Part shown: in pieces, positions 48,659 through 59,971 of the stretch | Numbering within the stretch: the stretch's first letter is position 1 | Layout of the letters: every line of letters begins with the position of its first letter | Source of the DNA: Actimicrobium sp. CCC2.4 | Lineage (GTDB): Bacteria; Pseudomonadota; Gammaproteobacteria; Burkholderiales; Burkholderiaceae_D | Reading direction: 5' to 3' | DNA length: 64,000 nt | Assembly: GCF_034347385.1 (NCBI RefSeq) | Contig: NZ_CP133777.1 | Coordinates: 3,410,001 to 3,474,000 of the forward strand | Notes under the pieces: generated by a model | What the model was told of the DNA's origin: nothing | Seen by the model: only the letters and a program-made list of their open reading frames with translations | Database searches by the model: none | Program-made: the position numbers and the translations under genes

Positions 48659-50727
48659 TCAGAAACGTTTGAAATGGGATTCATCGACCAGCGCGGCTGA
48701 CTTGCGTGCGGCGCTGGCACCACTCAATTTGCGAATCGGTTCTTTCGATGGCCGCTCCTTGGCAAGGCTAGCGGCACTGGCGACCTGGAAAAATTCCATC
48801 AATTGCTGCAATTGTTCGGCCTGGCCCGACATCTCTTCGGCGGTCGCCGCCAGCTCTTCGGAGGCCGAGGCGTTCTGTTGCGTGGCTTGATTGAGCTGGC
48901 TCATGGCGGTGCTGATCTGCGACAGGCCCGTGGTCTGCTCTTCGGAAGCGGCGGTGATTTCCTGCACCAGATCGGAGGTCTTGCGGATCGATGGAATCAT
49001 CGCATCGAGCAGTTTGCCGGCACGCTCGGACATCGTCACGCTGGTGACGGCCAGTTCGCCGATTTCCTTCGAAGCGACCTGGCTGCGCTCGGCCAGCTTG
49101 CGCACCTCGGCGGCTACCACCGCAAAACCCTTGCCGTGCTCGCCAGCACGCGCGGCTTCGATGGCCGCATTGAGTGCCAGCAGATTGGTCTGGTAAGCGA
49201 TGTCGTCGATGATGCCGATCTTGGCCGCGATCTGTTTCATGGCTTCAGCGGTGCGCGTGACGGCGTCGCCGCCCTCGACCGCTTCCTTGGCCGAGGTCGA
49301 GGCAATGCCATCGGTGACTTTGGCGTTCTCGGTATTTTGCGCGACCGAGGCCGACATCTGCTCGACCGAACTGCTGGTGCGCTCGACGCCGGCGGCTTGT
49401 TCGGACGCCGATTGCGACAGGCTTTGCGCGGTCGAACTGACTTGCTCGGAGGCCGAGGTCAGCGCATCGGCGGCATTGCGGACATCGCCGATGATGCTGG
49501 CCAGCTGCTCGCTGGTGGTGTTCGAGTATTCCTTGAGTTCGCCGAAAGTGCCCGAATAGTCGCGGGTAATGCGCTGCGACAGATCGCCGGTCGACAAGGC
49601 CTTGAGCATGCGTACCACCTCATTGAGTCCGACTTCGCTGGTATCCATCAGCTTGTTCATGCCGCCGGCCAGCACCGCAAAAAACCATCCTTGCCGGTGG
49701 CATCGATCCGATGCTTGAAGTTGCCCTCGGCCGCGCCTTGCACCACGTTCGCGATCTCGCCCTCGACCACCACCTCGGCGGTGCGGTCCTTCCATTCCAC
49801 CACAGTACCCAGACGTTCATTGGCGGCATTGATAATCGGACTGGCCACCAGCGCCATCGTGCGTCCGCCAATCTTGATCTCGGTATGGTAAGTGTTGCGC
49901 AAGGCGCCGAGCATGTTGCGCTGATACGAAGGATTCTTGTGGAAACGGTCGAAACTGCCGCCGACGATTTCGCGCACACGGAACTGCGGCAAGTCCTTGC
50001 GGATGTCGTTTTCGGCGCTGTTCATCATGCTGGTCACCGATTCATTCATGTAGATGATATTGCCCTCGTTATTGGCGATCATCACCGAGGTCGTGCATTT
50101 GTCGAGTGCCTGCTTGATGCGGGCATTGATCACCGCATCTCGGACGCTCTCGCGCATCTGATCACGCACCAGATCGATGGCAGCGGTGATCGTCGCTTTC
50201 TTGCCCCGTAACCGGTCCATATCGCGCGAGAAATCCCCCGTCGCATAAGCGGTGATAAGGCCGACGATCTGCATTTTGACGTCGATATGCGAACGCACCA
50301 AGTGGTTGATCAGGTCGGCGATGGCCTTGTAATTGCCAGCCAGTGTGCTGCTGTCGATCTGTTCATCGATCCATCCTTCGGCATGCTTGTTGGCCATGAC
50401 TTGCTGGCCGGACTGCAAGCGCTTGAGCGATTGGCCGACGTCATTGAGTGCCTTGCCCAGTACTCCGACCGCGTCCTCACCGGCGCTGGCAATGACGGAA
50501 AAATCGCCTTGTGCCAGCGCCTGCGCCACCGCGACCGATTCCTTGAGTTCGTCGCGCTGAGCACTATTAAGCCAGGCGAACAGCAAGGCAGCCGCCAGTA
50601 CCAACACGATTTGCGGCATGCCGAAGGCGGCTGCACCTGCCGCCATGAAGCCCGGCGCCAGCCCGAGCACCACCAGCACCACCAATGCCACGCCTGTTTT
50701 TTCTGCCATACCGAATCGATTGAACAT
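48659..50727 (-). pseudogene. Methyl-accepting chemotaxis protein, frameshifted as given
   Basis: Frame one (from 50727) gives two membrane helices (TGVALVVLVVLGLAPGF, MPQIVLVLAAALLFAWL), HAMP-like segments and a PAS-like domain (TTSVMIANNEGNIIYMNESVTSMM) to [10 protein letters not shown]. Frame two continues [23 protein letters not shown] with the signalling domain, including [44 protein letters not shown]. The switch is at A6 (49679-49684): one more A would give [17 protein letters not shown] and a continuous protein of about 689 residues. All functional parts are present, so this is either an under-called homopolymer or a very recent or phase-variable mutation. It lies within the che operon between cheA and cheW. 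Confidence 0.85.
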
Positions 50728-50785
50728 CCTGTTCCCCTGTTGAATTGTGATTCCTGACCCGCACCCGACCACCTTGCTCACTGCG

Positions 50786-52939
50786 CTACTTCACGACGAC
50801 TTCTTCCTTCTTTTTGACCGATGCCAGCTTCACCATCGCGCCCACATCGAGGATCAATGCCACTTCGCCGGAACCCAGCACGGTCGAACCGCTGATACCA
50901 CGCAGGTTCTGGAACAGCTTGCCGAGCGGCTTGATGACGGTCTGGTATTCGCCCAGCAACTGGTCGACCAGCAAACCGGAACGGCCGCTTTCGCTCTGGA
51001 CGACGACGATGCTGCGCTTGCCGGAACGCGTCCCGGCGATCGAAAACACTGCCCGTAAATCGAGAAAGGGCAGCACGCCACCGCGCAGTTCGATGCGACC
51101 GGCCGCGCCATGGTGCAGCTGCAGACGCGACTCGTCGGCATCGATGCACTCGACCACCGCGTTAAGCGGAATGACGAACGAACTGCCGCCGATACGCACC
51201 AGAAATCCATCGATGATGGCCAGCGTCAAGGGCAAGCGGATTTCGATCAGCGTGCCCTCCCCGATGACGCTGTGAAGGCGGATCGCGCCGCGCAGCGCCT
51301 CGATGTTCTTGCGCACCACATCCATGCCGACGCCGCGGCCGGACAGATTGGTGACGGCTTCGGCGGTCGACAATCCGGGTGCAAAAATCAGGTTCAGCTT
51401 GTCGGCCTCGGTCAGCACCTGGCCGGGCGCGACCAGACCGGACTGCAGCGCCTTGGCCAGCAGTTTTTCGCCGTCGAGACCACGGCCATCATCGCTGACG
51501 CGGATCAGGATATTGCCCGACTCGTGTCGGGCCGAGAGCCGGATGGTGCCGCCGGCCGGTTTGCCGGCAGCCAGCCTTAGCTGCGGCGATTCGATGCCGT
51601 GGTCGAGTGCATTGCGCACCAGATGCATCAGCGGGTCGCCGATTTTTTCGACCACGGACTTGTCGAGTTCGGTCTCGGCACCTTCGATCTCCAGTTGCAC
51701 CTGCTTGCCCAGCTCACCGGAGACATCACGCACGACGCGCCGGTAACGGGCGAAGGTTTCGCCGATCTGCACCATGCGCAAGGACAGTGCGCCGTTGCGG
51801 ATCTCTTCGACCAGCCCGCTCATTTGCTGGGTGGTCCCGATCAGGTCGATATCGTTCAGATTCAGCGCCTGCAGGCTGGCACTCGATCCGCAGATGACCA
51901 GTTCGCCCACCAGATTGATCAGTTCATCGAGCTTGTCGGCCGGCACCCTGACAAAGCGCGCATCGTCGCTGCGCGCATCACGCGACTTTGACTGCCGCGA
52001 CAGCGCCGCATCGACCACTTCGGGTGCGACCTGATGTTGCGCAATCAGGATTTCGCCCAGCGGCGCGGGCGCACCGGACTCCTGCCGCAGCAGCGCTTCG
52101 TCGAGCGCCTGGCGCGTCACGGCACCGCAATCGATCAGGATGTCGCCCAGCCTGCGCTCCTGCGGCAAGGCCTGGATCAGCGCGACAAAATCGGGCATGC
52201 GGCACCCCGGCGCGATGACCCGCACCATGCAATCGTCGTGGACAAATTCAAAGGCGCCATCGATGTCGGCCCGTGATGCAGACGAGCGCAGCGATAGTTC
52301 GAAACCGAGGTGGCAGGACTCCGGATCGAACATCGCCCAGTCGGGGATGGCGTCGTCGATGGTCACCAGCGCCACGATGTCGCCCAGGGTCTTCAGATAA
52401 CGGATCACGGCCAGCGGATCGAAGCCGTTGCGAAAGGCGTCTTTGCCGAAGCGCAGCGAGATATGCCAGAGGTTTTCGGTACGGTCCGCAGCAAGGTCGG
52501 CCGGTCCGCCTGCAACTGGCTGATCCACCAGATAAACGGCGATCTGGCCAGCCAGTGTGGCGGCATCCAAATCGAGTCGCGCCAGCGCTTCGGGCTGGTG
52601 AAGCGGGTGTTCGGCTTCGGCCAATAATGCCGCCATCATGTCGCAACTTTTGAAGAGCAATTCGCTGAGCGTGGCATCGATGTTCAGTGCATTTTTGCGC
52701 ACGCGGTCGAGCACGCTTTCGACCTGATGGGTGAAGCGTACAACGCGGTCGAGACTGAATATGCCGGCAGACCCCTTGATCGTGTGCGCCGCCCGGAACA
52801 ACGCATTGATGGTTTCCGGATTGGCCGCTTCCTGCTCCAGCTCCAGCGCCAGCAGCGCATCTTCGATTTGCTGCACCATCTCGCGCGCTTCATCAAAAAA
52901 CAGCGTCAGCGCTTCGTCGTAGATCCCCGCCGTACTCAT
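50786..52939 (-). CDS. cheA: Chemotaxis histidine kinase CheA with an MshEN-like segment
   Basis: A 717-residue kinase. Hpt domain with phospho-His52 (AAHTIKGSAG). A second region (about 155-250) resembles the CheY-binding part of this CheA subgroup. Residues 263-316 carry two consecutive 24-residue motifs, RLGDILIDCG...LLRQ and PLGEILIAQH...LSRQ, like the c-di-GMP-binding MshEN domain; the second is degenerate. Dimerisation, ATPase (NALDHGIE, SDDGRGLDGEKL, APGLSTAEAVTNLSGRGVGMDVV) and CheW-like domains follow. The start at 52939 overlaps the STAS gene stop by 4 bp. It phosphorylates the CheY and CheB encoded nearby. Confidence 0.95.
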   Translation of the reverse strand: MSTAGIYDEALTLFFDEAREMVQQIEDALLALELEQEAANPETINALFRAAHTIKGSAGIFSLDRVVRFTHQVESVLDRVRKNALNIDATLSELLFKSCDMMAALLAEAEHPLHQPEALARLDLDAATLAGQIAVYLVDQPVAGGPADLAADRTENLWHISLRFGKDAFRNGFDPLAVIRYLKTLGDIVALVTIDDAIPDWAMFDPESCHLGFELSLRSSASRADIDGAFEFVHDDCMVRVIAPGCRMPDFVALIQALPQERRLGDILIDCGAVTRQALDEALLRQESGAPAPLGEILIAQHQVAPEVVDAALSRQSKSRDARSDDARFVRVPADKLDELINLVGELVICGSSASLQALNLNDIDLIGTTQQMSGLVEEIRNGALSLRMVQIGETFARYRRVVRDVSGELGKQVQLEIEGAETELDKSVVEKIGDPLMHLVRNALDHGIESPQLRLAAGKPAGGTIRLSARHESGNILIRVSDDGRGLDGEKLLAKALQSGLVAPGQVLTEADKLNLIFAPGLSTAEAVTNLSGRGVGMDVVRKNIEALRGAIRLHSVIGEGTLIEIRLPLTLAIIDGFLVRIGGSSFVIPLNAVVECIDADESRLQLHHGAAGRIELRGGVLPFLDLRAVFSIAGTRSGKRSIVVVQSESGRSGLLVDQLLGEYQTVIKPLGKLFQNLRGISGSTVLGSGEVALILDVGAMVKLASVKKKEEVVVK

Positions 52940-53241
52940 GCTGCGACTGCCGGTGCACATTCCGCAAACCGGCTGCCGAGTCCGAACTCGCGCAACAGCT
53001 CCGCAAGAAACGGTGCGACGTAGCACAACACCAGATCAGTGCCGCCGGCCGATACCGCTTGCGAAAAGGCCAGCAGCAATTGCACGCCGGCGCCGTCGCA
53101 TTCGGTCACGCCCGCCAGGTCGAGCATTAGTTGATCGCTGCCATCATGGCCGGTCAGTGCGCGCTGCAACAGCGCGCGGGTTTCTGCCACCTGATAAATC
53201 GTCAATTCGCCGCTAATCGTGATCATCACCGGTTTCATCAT
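52936..53241 (-). CDS. STAS-domain protein of the chemosensory operon
   Basis: A 101-residue STAS protein of the MlaB/lipid-asymmetry or anti-anti-sigma type: ISGELTIYQVAETRALLQRAL, LMLDLAGVTECDGAGVQLLLAFSQA. The position expected for the phospho-accepting Ser of SpoIIAA is within TECDGAG, with Asp where many members have Ser, so phospho-control is doubtful. STAS genes recur next to cheA in alternative chemosensory operons. It is coupled to cheA by ATGA overlap and follows cheY by 12 bp. Confidence 0.87.
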   Translation of the reverse strand: MMKPVMITISGELTIYQVAETRALLQRALTGHDGSDQLMLDLAGVTECDGAGVQLLLAFSQAVSAGGTDLVLCYVAPFLAELLREFGLGSRFAECAPAVAA

Positions 53242-53253
53242 CGCTCCTCGGAG

Positions 53254-53631
53254 TCAAGGAGGAATCAGTTTGGCAACCGCGTTGAGCATTTGCGGCGGAT
53301 TGAACGGCTTGAGAATCCAGGCTTTGGCACCGGCGGCGCGCCCCTGCTCTTTTATGGCGTCCTGGCCCTCGGTGGTGAGCATGATCACCGGGGTAAATCT
53401 GTAGGCCGCGTTGTTCTTGACCTGGCGGACAAATTCCAGTCCTCCCATGCGCGGCATGTTGACGTCGCTGATGATCAGGTGGACCTTCTTTCCCGCCAGC
53501 CCGGCCAGCTTGTCGAGGGCATCGAGTCCATCGCCGGCCTCGATGACCTCATAGCCGGCACCGGTCAGTGCAATCGCCACGACTTTGCGCAGACTCACCG
53601 AATCATCAACAATCAATATGGTCTTTGCCAT
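53254..53631 (-). CDS. cheY: CheY-like response regulator
   Basis: A 125-residue receiver: MAKTILIVDDSVSLRKVVAIAL, acceptor Asp in LIISDVNMPRMGGLEF, switch Thr in VIMLTTEGQ, Lys in WILKPFNPPQML. It belongs to the CheY group usually adjacent to STAS and cheA. The internal ATG at 53631 fits the family start. Confidence 0.94.
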   Translation of the reverse strand: MAKTILIVDDSVSLRKVVAIALTGAGYEVIEAGDGLDALDKLAGLAGKKVHLIISDVNMPRMGGLEFVRQVKNNAAYRFTPVIMLTTEGQDAIKEQGRAAGAKAWILKPFNPPQMLNAVAKLIPP

Positions 53632-53656
53632 TGCTTGCACCCCAAGTCGTTGCTGT

Positions 53657-54862
53657 CTAAAAAAAGGTCACGTCATCATCCGCGCTGGCGACCGCTTGAC
53701 CGATCGCCTTGCGCTTGGCCGGCACGTAGCCGTGTCGCTCTTCTTCCATCGTGTAAGTACTGTCGAGCACGGCCATCCAGGCTTGCGGCGTTGGCAAGGC
53801 CGCCTGTTCATCCTCGACCGCTTGTCGCAGACGCAGCATGTCATCGTCGAGTACCGACAGAATCTGTGAAATGCGGTCCTGGTACTGCAGGCTGACCAGC
53901 AGGTTCTCGACATCGGCGCGGATGATCGCGCCCTGGCGGCGCATGCTTTCGGCCGATTCGCCGAGCTTGCGGACATGGTCGAGGACGTCGCGGATCTTGT
54001 CGCCCGCAGCCGTGATGCGCTGCGCATCGCTGTCGGCTGCGGCCGCCGCACCCTGCAGGGTCTGGTTGGTGATGACAGCAATCTTGCGCACGCGGTCGCC
54101 GATGCTCTTGCCGGTCTCGGCCGACATCAGCGACAGCTTGCGCACTTCGGTAGCGACCACCGCAAAGCCGCGTCCGGCCGAACCGGCACGCGCCGCTTCG
54201 ATGGCAGCGTTGATCGCCAGCAAATTGGTTTGGGCGGCGATCACGCTGACCTGCTCGGCCATGTCGCGCAACTGATGGGTCTCGCCAGCCAGCGCTCTGA
54301 CGCTGTTGAGCAGCGTGTCCTTGCTGGCGATGACGTGCTCGAGCGTCACGACCACCGGGGTCAGCTCCTGTTCGCACAGCGCCAGCAAATTGATCGAGGA
54401 CGGGTCACGCTTGCCGGCGCGCTGCTGCTCGCCAAAACCGGCCTTGTCGAACTGCGTGACGATCGATGAAAAACTGTCAACCAGTTGCACCACGGCGTCT
54501 TCGGTCTGGGATTTGACCGATACCACATGGCGTTGCCAGACCGGCACGACGGCACCGGCCAACTCGCGCAACCGGGTGGCGGATTGCTCCGTAGCATCGC
54601 GCTCTATGGTGCTATCCCGGCTGGCACCGGCCAGACAGGCGGCGAACCAGCAGCTACCGCCAGCAGTAAAAAGCACCCCCGTTGCCGCCACGATTTGCCA
54701 CGTCCCGAACCGCTGGAACAAAGGCAGGCAGGCAAAACAAAACGCCAGAAATGACATGCCGTAGCAAGCCGGCAGCGCCTGGCGGAGGGGGATAGCCGAG
54801 CGTCGACCTGACGCGGCAGGCGAGCTGAAGGACGATGAATCGGCGTGGCGCATATTTGGCAT
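53657..54862 (-). CDS. Membrane-bound MCP-like signalling protein
   Basis: A 401-residue protein with two N-terminal hydrophobic helices ([43 protein letters not shown]) and almost no periplasmic loop. A coiled-coil part leads to the receptor hairpin core [38 protein letters not shown]. The signalling arm is short and the C-terminus ends VTFF. It would sense something at or inside the membrane and signal to the CheA below. First gene of the operon, bordering the AT-rich gap. Confidence 0.88.
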   Translation of the reverse strand: MPNMRHADSSSFSSPAASGRRSAIPLRQALPACYGMSFLAFCFACLPLFQRFGTWQIVAATGVLFTAGGSCWFAACLAGASRDSTIERDATEQSATRLRELAGAVVPVWQRHVVSVKSQTEDAVVQLVDSFSSIVTQFDKAGFGEQQRAGKRDPSSINLLALCEQELTPVVVTLEHVIASKDTLLNSVRALAGETHQLRDMAEQVSVIAAQTNLLAINAAIEAARAGSAGRGFAVVATEVRKLSLMSAETGKSIGDRVRKIAVITNQTLQGAAAAADSDAQRITAAGDKIRDVLDHVRKLGESAESMRRQGAIIRADVENLLVSLQYQDRISQILSVLDDDMLRLRQAVEDEQAALPTPQAWMAVLDSTYTMEEERHGYVPAKRKAIGQAVASADDDVTFF

Positions 54863-55490
54863 GGTGATAAAGCGGCTTCATTGCCTTATAACGGGAAAAC
54901 CCAATAAAATTGGATTGGACGTTACACCATTTCACGCGGAGGGCTACTATTAATTTTGAATAATTATTTTAACTGCCAAAAAAAAGAAAAGTGATTTACC
55001 GAAAAAAGTTTATATACGTACAATTAAGAATAAAAGGTGACTGATGTTTCATTTTATTTTATTTTTCATCGTTCACTCAACGCATATAATGCTTTTAGGA
55101 AATAAAATTTAAAATCGGCACTCATGTATCTAGATGGGCGTTAAATGCTGAAATCCTGCGATAATTCCGTCTTATTCTTCTATTTGCATTGTTTTAGCGT
55201 AAAAAATTAAAACACGTCTGTATTCGGAAAATAAAAAAATATCGCATACGGACACAAACAGTTAATGAAGTTCATGGAGTAAGTCTAGGTTAATTAATAA
55301 ATTAATAAAATAAATTACTTCTCTAATATTATTAAGATGGCAGGCACTTTTCGTCACTATGACTATTCGATAAAGATTTACGTCAAGAGAAGGTAGTTAT
55401 GATTACAACTCATAAAAAACACTTTTTGATGACTTCCCGTTTATAAGAAATTCACTTTTTTAATCCAATCCGACCACATGAATTTACGAC
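54863..55490. other. AT-rich intergenic island
   Basis: The stretch, especially 54940-55460, is dominated by A and T runs (for example TTAATTAATAAATTAATAAAATAAATTA near 55290-55315, quoted in part), in sharp contrast to the GC-rich flanks. No credible gene is seen on either strand. It lies between the chemosensory operon promoter and the 3' end of the Tad locus, and could be a regulatory or xenogeneic-silencer-bound region or a relic of inserted DNA. Confidence 0.7.
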
Positions 55491-56381
55491 TCATTGGCTC
55501 GACAACTCCGGCATTGCGCAGAGAGCCGGCGGCTTGCAAACCGGATCACACTGGATATCGCCCGGTCGGCATCGTGACGGCAAACAACCGTCCGGATGGT
55601 TGATCGCAATGCAATCGTTGGCGCCCGGGTGCGGAACGGTCAAACGCTCGATTGCATCCGATTGCATTTGCAGCGTGACCGTGGCCACCAGCGGGATCAG
55701 GCCCCTACCGAGTAAATCGGTATAAGTCGTGTCGCTGTCATCGTCCTGCCTGGCGAGGTATCGGTTGTAAAGCCGCCCCATCCAGGGGATGGTCGGCTGA
55801 TATCCCTGAGTGATGCGCAAGCTGATCAGATTGGCTTCCTGAAAACTTTGGCCGAACCCGTCTCGACGCCCCGCGGCACGCAGCGCCGGAGCGCTGTGTG
55901 GGATCACACGACTGCCGGCACCGACGGTGTATTGCAATAACGGACTATTCCAATCCGAAAAACTCTGTCGGGTAGGATTTTCCAGAACGATGCGGGCGTA
56001 ACTGCGTCGCGGATTTTCGCCCCCGTCATTACTACCGGTAACAACATCCTTTGCCCTGATCTTCGCATCGAAGAGCTCATCACCACTTAGGCTATCAACA
56101 TAACGTGGCACCAGTGCCTGGACATAGGCTTGCTGGATGGTTTCGAGATTCGCGTGTGCCACTGCCCCGGCCCGCGCAGCCATGAGGACCGCATGATTGA
56201 AGTTGTCACGGACGATATACAGCATGCCGAATTGCACGATCGCCATACCGGACAAAATGAACAACGGAACCGCAATGACCATGCCGAGCAGGCTGGCGCC
56301 TCGCTGACGATCCGGCGTCGCAAAGCCGATGCGGCAACTGACGATCCGGGTCATGCGGGCAATGAGCAAGAGCAAAGCCAT
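55491..56381 (-). CDS. TadE/TadG-like pilus assembly pseudopilin-type protein
   Basis: A 296-residue protein. The N-terminal RQRGASLLGMVIAVPLFILSGMAIVQFGMLYIVRDNFNHAVLMAARAGAVAHA is a TadE-like hydrophobic segment followed by the A..AARAGA helix. The large C-terminal part is exported and Cys-rich at the end (NDC, GCLPSRCRPGDIQCDPVCKPPALC), likely disulfide-bonded. It follows tadC and is the last gene of the Tad locus seen here. AGGAG lies 9 bp before the ATG. Confidence 0.82.
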   Translation of the reverse strand: MALLLLIARMTRIVSCRIGFATPDRQRGASLLGMVIAVPLFILSGMAIVQFGMLYIVRDNFNHAVLMAARAGAVAHANLETIQQAYVQALVPRYVDSLSGDELFDAKIRAKDVVTGSNDGGENPRRSYARIVLENPTRQSFSDWNSPLLQYTVGAGSRVIPHSAPALRAAGRRDGFGQSFQEANLISLRITQGYQPTIPWMGRLYNRYLARQDDDSDTTYTDLLGRGLIPLVATVTLQMQSDAIERLTVPHPGANDCIAINHPDGCLPSRCRPGDIQCDPVCKPPALCAMPELSSQ

Positions 56382-56417
56382 TCAAGTCAACTCCTGGAAA
56401 ATTTGCACGGCCGGACA

Positions 56418-57356
56418 TTACGATCCCGCATGTAAGAACTGCATCGCGATAGGGAAAAATAGCACGATGAACGTACATGGAAAGATGAAAACGATCAGCG
56501 GCAGCAGCAGCTTGACCGGCGCTTCCAGGGCTTTTTTCTCGGCGCGCTGGAAGCGCTCGGTACGACGTTGATCGGCCTGGGCGCGCAACACCGGGCCGAG
56601 ATTCATGCCCATGCTTTCGGCCTGAATGACAGACGTGACGAAGCTGGTGATGCCGGGTTCGCGCAAGCGTTCGGCCATTGCCCGCAAAGCTTCGGCGCGG
56701 GCCTTGCCGGCGCGCACGTCGCGCAACACGCGCTGGCATTCGTCGCGAAACGCGCCCGGTGGTCCTTTATCGACGGACTGGCTCAGCGCCCCCTGCAAAT
56801 TTAGACCGGCTTCGACGCACAAGGTGACGATATCGAGAAAAAACGGCAGGCTCTTAAGGATCTCGCGCTGGCGCAACGCGATGCGGTCATGCAACCAGAA
56901 GCGCAGCATGACCCAGCCAAACACCATGCCGGACAAGGCAGCTTCGCCGTAGGCGACCGTGCTCAACGGTGCTGATCCGACCCGTGCCTGCATCAGCGCA
57001 TACAGCAGCCAGCAAAACAGGACCGCTGTCACGCTCATGCACAACAGACATCCGGCGAGGAACTGGCTTGGCGTGAGCATGTAATCGAGTCCGGCGCGAC
57101 GCATCCGCAACCACGACTTATCGTCGGACGGCGCGATACCGAGCAGGGCGAGGTAATAACTGATCCACTGAATCGGCCACCACGCCAAGCGGAAAGCCAG
57201 CGGCGGGGCATCCTTGTAGTCGCGGTTTTCGGTCGGCACTTCCGCGACGGACCGTCCCAGCAGCCAGCCAATCAGCGCGACCGATAAGCCGATGGCAAGC
57301 GCCAGCAGGAAGATCAGCGTCGAATGCGATAGCGGAGTCATCGTGGCAGCTTCCAT
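56418..57356 (-). CDS. tadC: TadC inner-membrane platform protein
   Basis: A 312-residue type II secretion F-domain protein: LPFFLDIVTLCVEAGLNLQGALSQSVDKGP, LREPGITSFVTSVIQAESMGMNLGPVLRAQADQRRTERFQRAEKKALEAPVKLLLPLIVFIFPCTFIVLFFPI. It pairs with TadB as the membrane platform for Flp pilus extension. The start overlaps the tadB stop by one base. Confidence 0.94.
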   Translation of the reverse strand: MEAATMTPLSHSTLIFLLALAIGLSVALIGWLLGRSVAEVPTENRDYKDAPPLAFRLAWWPIQWISYYLALLGIAPSDDKSWLRMRRAGLDYMLTPSQFLAGCLLCMSVTAVLFCWLLYALMQARVGSAPLSTVAYGEAALSGMVFGWVMLRFWLHDRIALRQREILKSLPFFLDIVTLCVEAGLNLQGALSQSVDKGPPGAFRDECQRVLRDVRAGKARAEALRAMAERLREPGITSFVTSVIQAESMGMNLGPVLRAQADQRRTERFQRAEKKALEAPVKLLLPLIVFIFPCTFIVLFFPIAMQFLHAGS

Positions 57357-58224
57357 CAGACGTCAATCGCCACGATCTTGCGGATCAAAACGACACCCAT
57401 GATTTCAAGGAAGGCGATCACCGCCAGGGTGGCCCAGCCGACCTGGCTGTGCCACAGGTAGCTCATCGACTCCGGCTCCATTTTATTGAGCACTGCCATC
57501 AATGCCAGCGGCAACATGCCGACCACCCAGGCTTGCAGCTTGCCTTGCGCAGTCAGTGCACCGATCTTGCCTTCCATTTGCAGCCGGCTGCGTACCGTGT
57601 GCGAAGTGCGCTCGAGCGCTTCGGCCAAGCCGCCGCCGGTTTCGGCAGCGATCCGCATGGCCGATACCACCAGCGTGGTGGTGACGGTAGGGATGCGTCG
57701 GCTGAGATTGGTCAGGCTTTGTTCGAGCGTGACGCCAAGGCGCTGTTCGCGCAGCATCAGCGAAAACTCCTGCGCCAGCGGCGGCTGGGATTCGGCCACC
57801 AGTTGCTGGGTCGCGGCATTGAGACCGACGCCGGCACGCAAGCCGCCGGACAGCATCAGCAGGGCATCCGGCAACTGCGCATCGAACTGTTGCAGGCGGC
57901 GCTCGCGCAACCAGCGATACAGCGCGCGCGGCAGCAATCCCAGCCCGAAAAATACCGGCAATGCCAGCAAGGCGCTACCGGTCAGCGCCCATGCCAGCAC
58001 GCCGCCCAGCAGCATCACGGCGAGATTAGCAACGAACAGCTTGGCCGGATCAATGAACAGAAAAAATTCGCGCGCCTGAAAGCGCGTCCTGTCCGTAAAA
58101 CTGGCGCGATAGCGCTGCATTGCCGCGCCGCCCTGCTCGATGATCACCCAGCTCAGCAAGCCGACTGCCAGGCACACCACGACACTGATACCGGCCACCA
58201 GCAAGCCCTGACTGGATGCGGTAT

Positions 58225-58228
<4 letters not shown>
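57356..58228 (-). CDS. tadB: TadB inner-membrane platform protein
   Basis: A 290-residue F-domain protein: an N-terminal helix, then QLPDALLMLSGGLRAGVGLNAATQQLVAESQPPLAQEFSLMLREQRLGVTLEQSLTNLSRRIPT and AMRIAAETGGGLAEALERTSHTVRSRLQMEGKIGALTAQGKLQAWVVGMLPL. Coupled to tadA by 4-bp overlap. Confidence 0.94.
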
Positions 58229-59958
<1,730 letters not shown>

Positions 59959-59971
59959 GATCGATCCGGGC

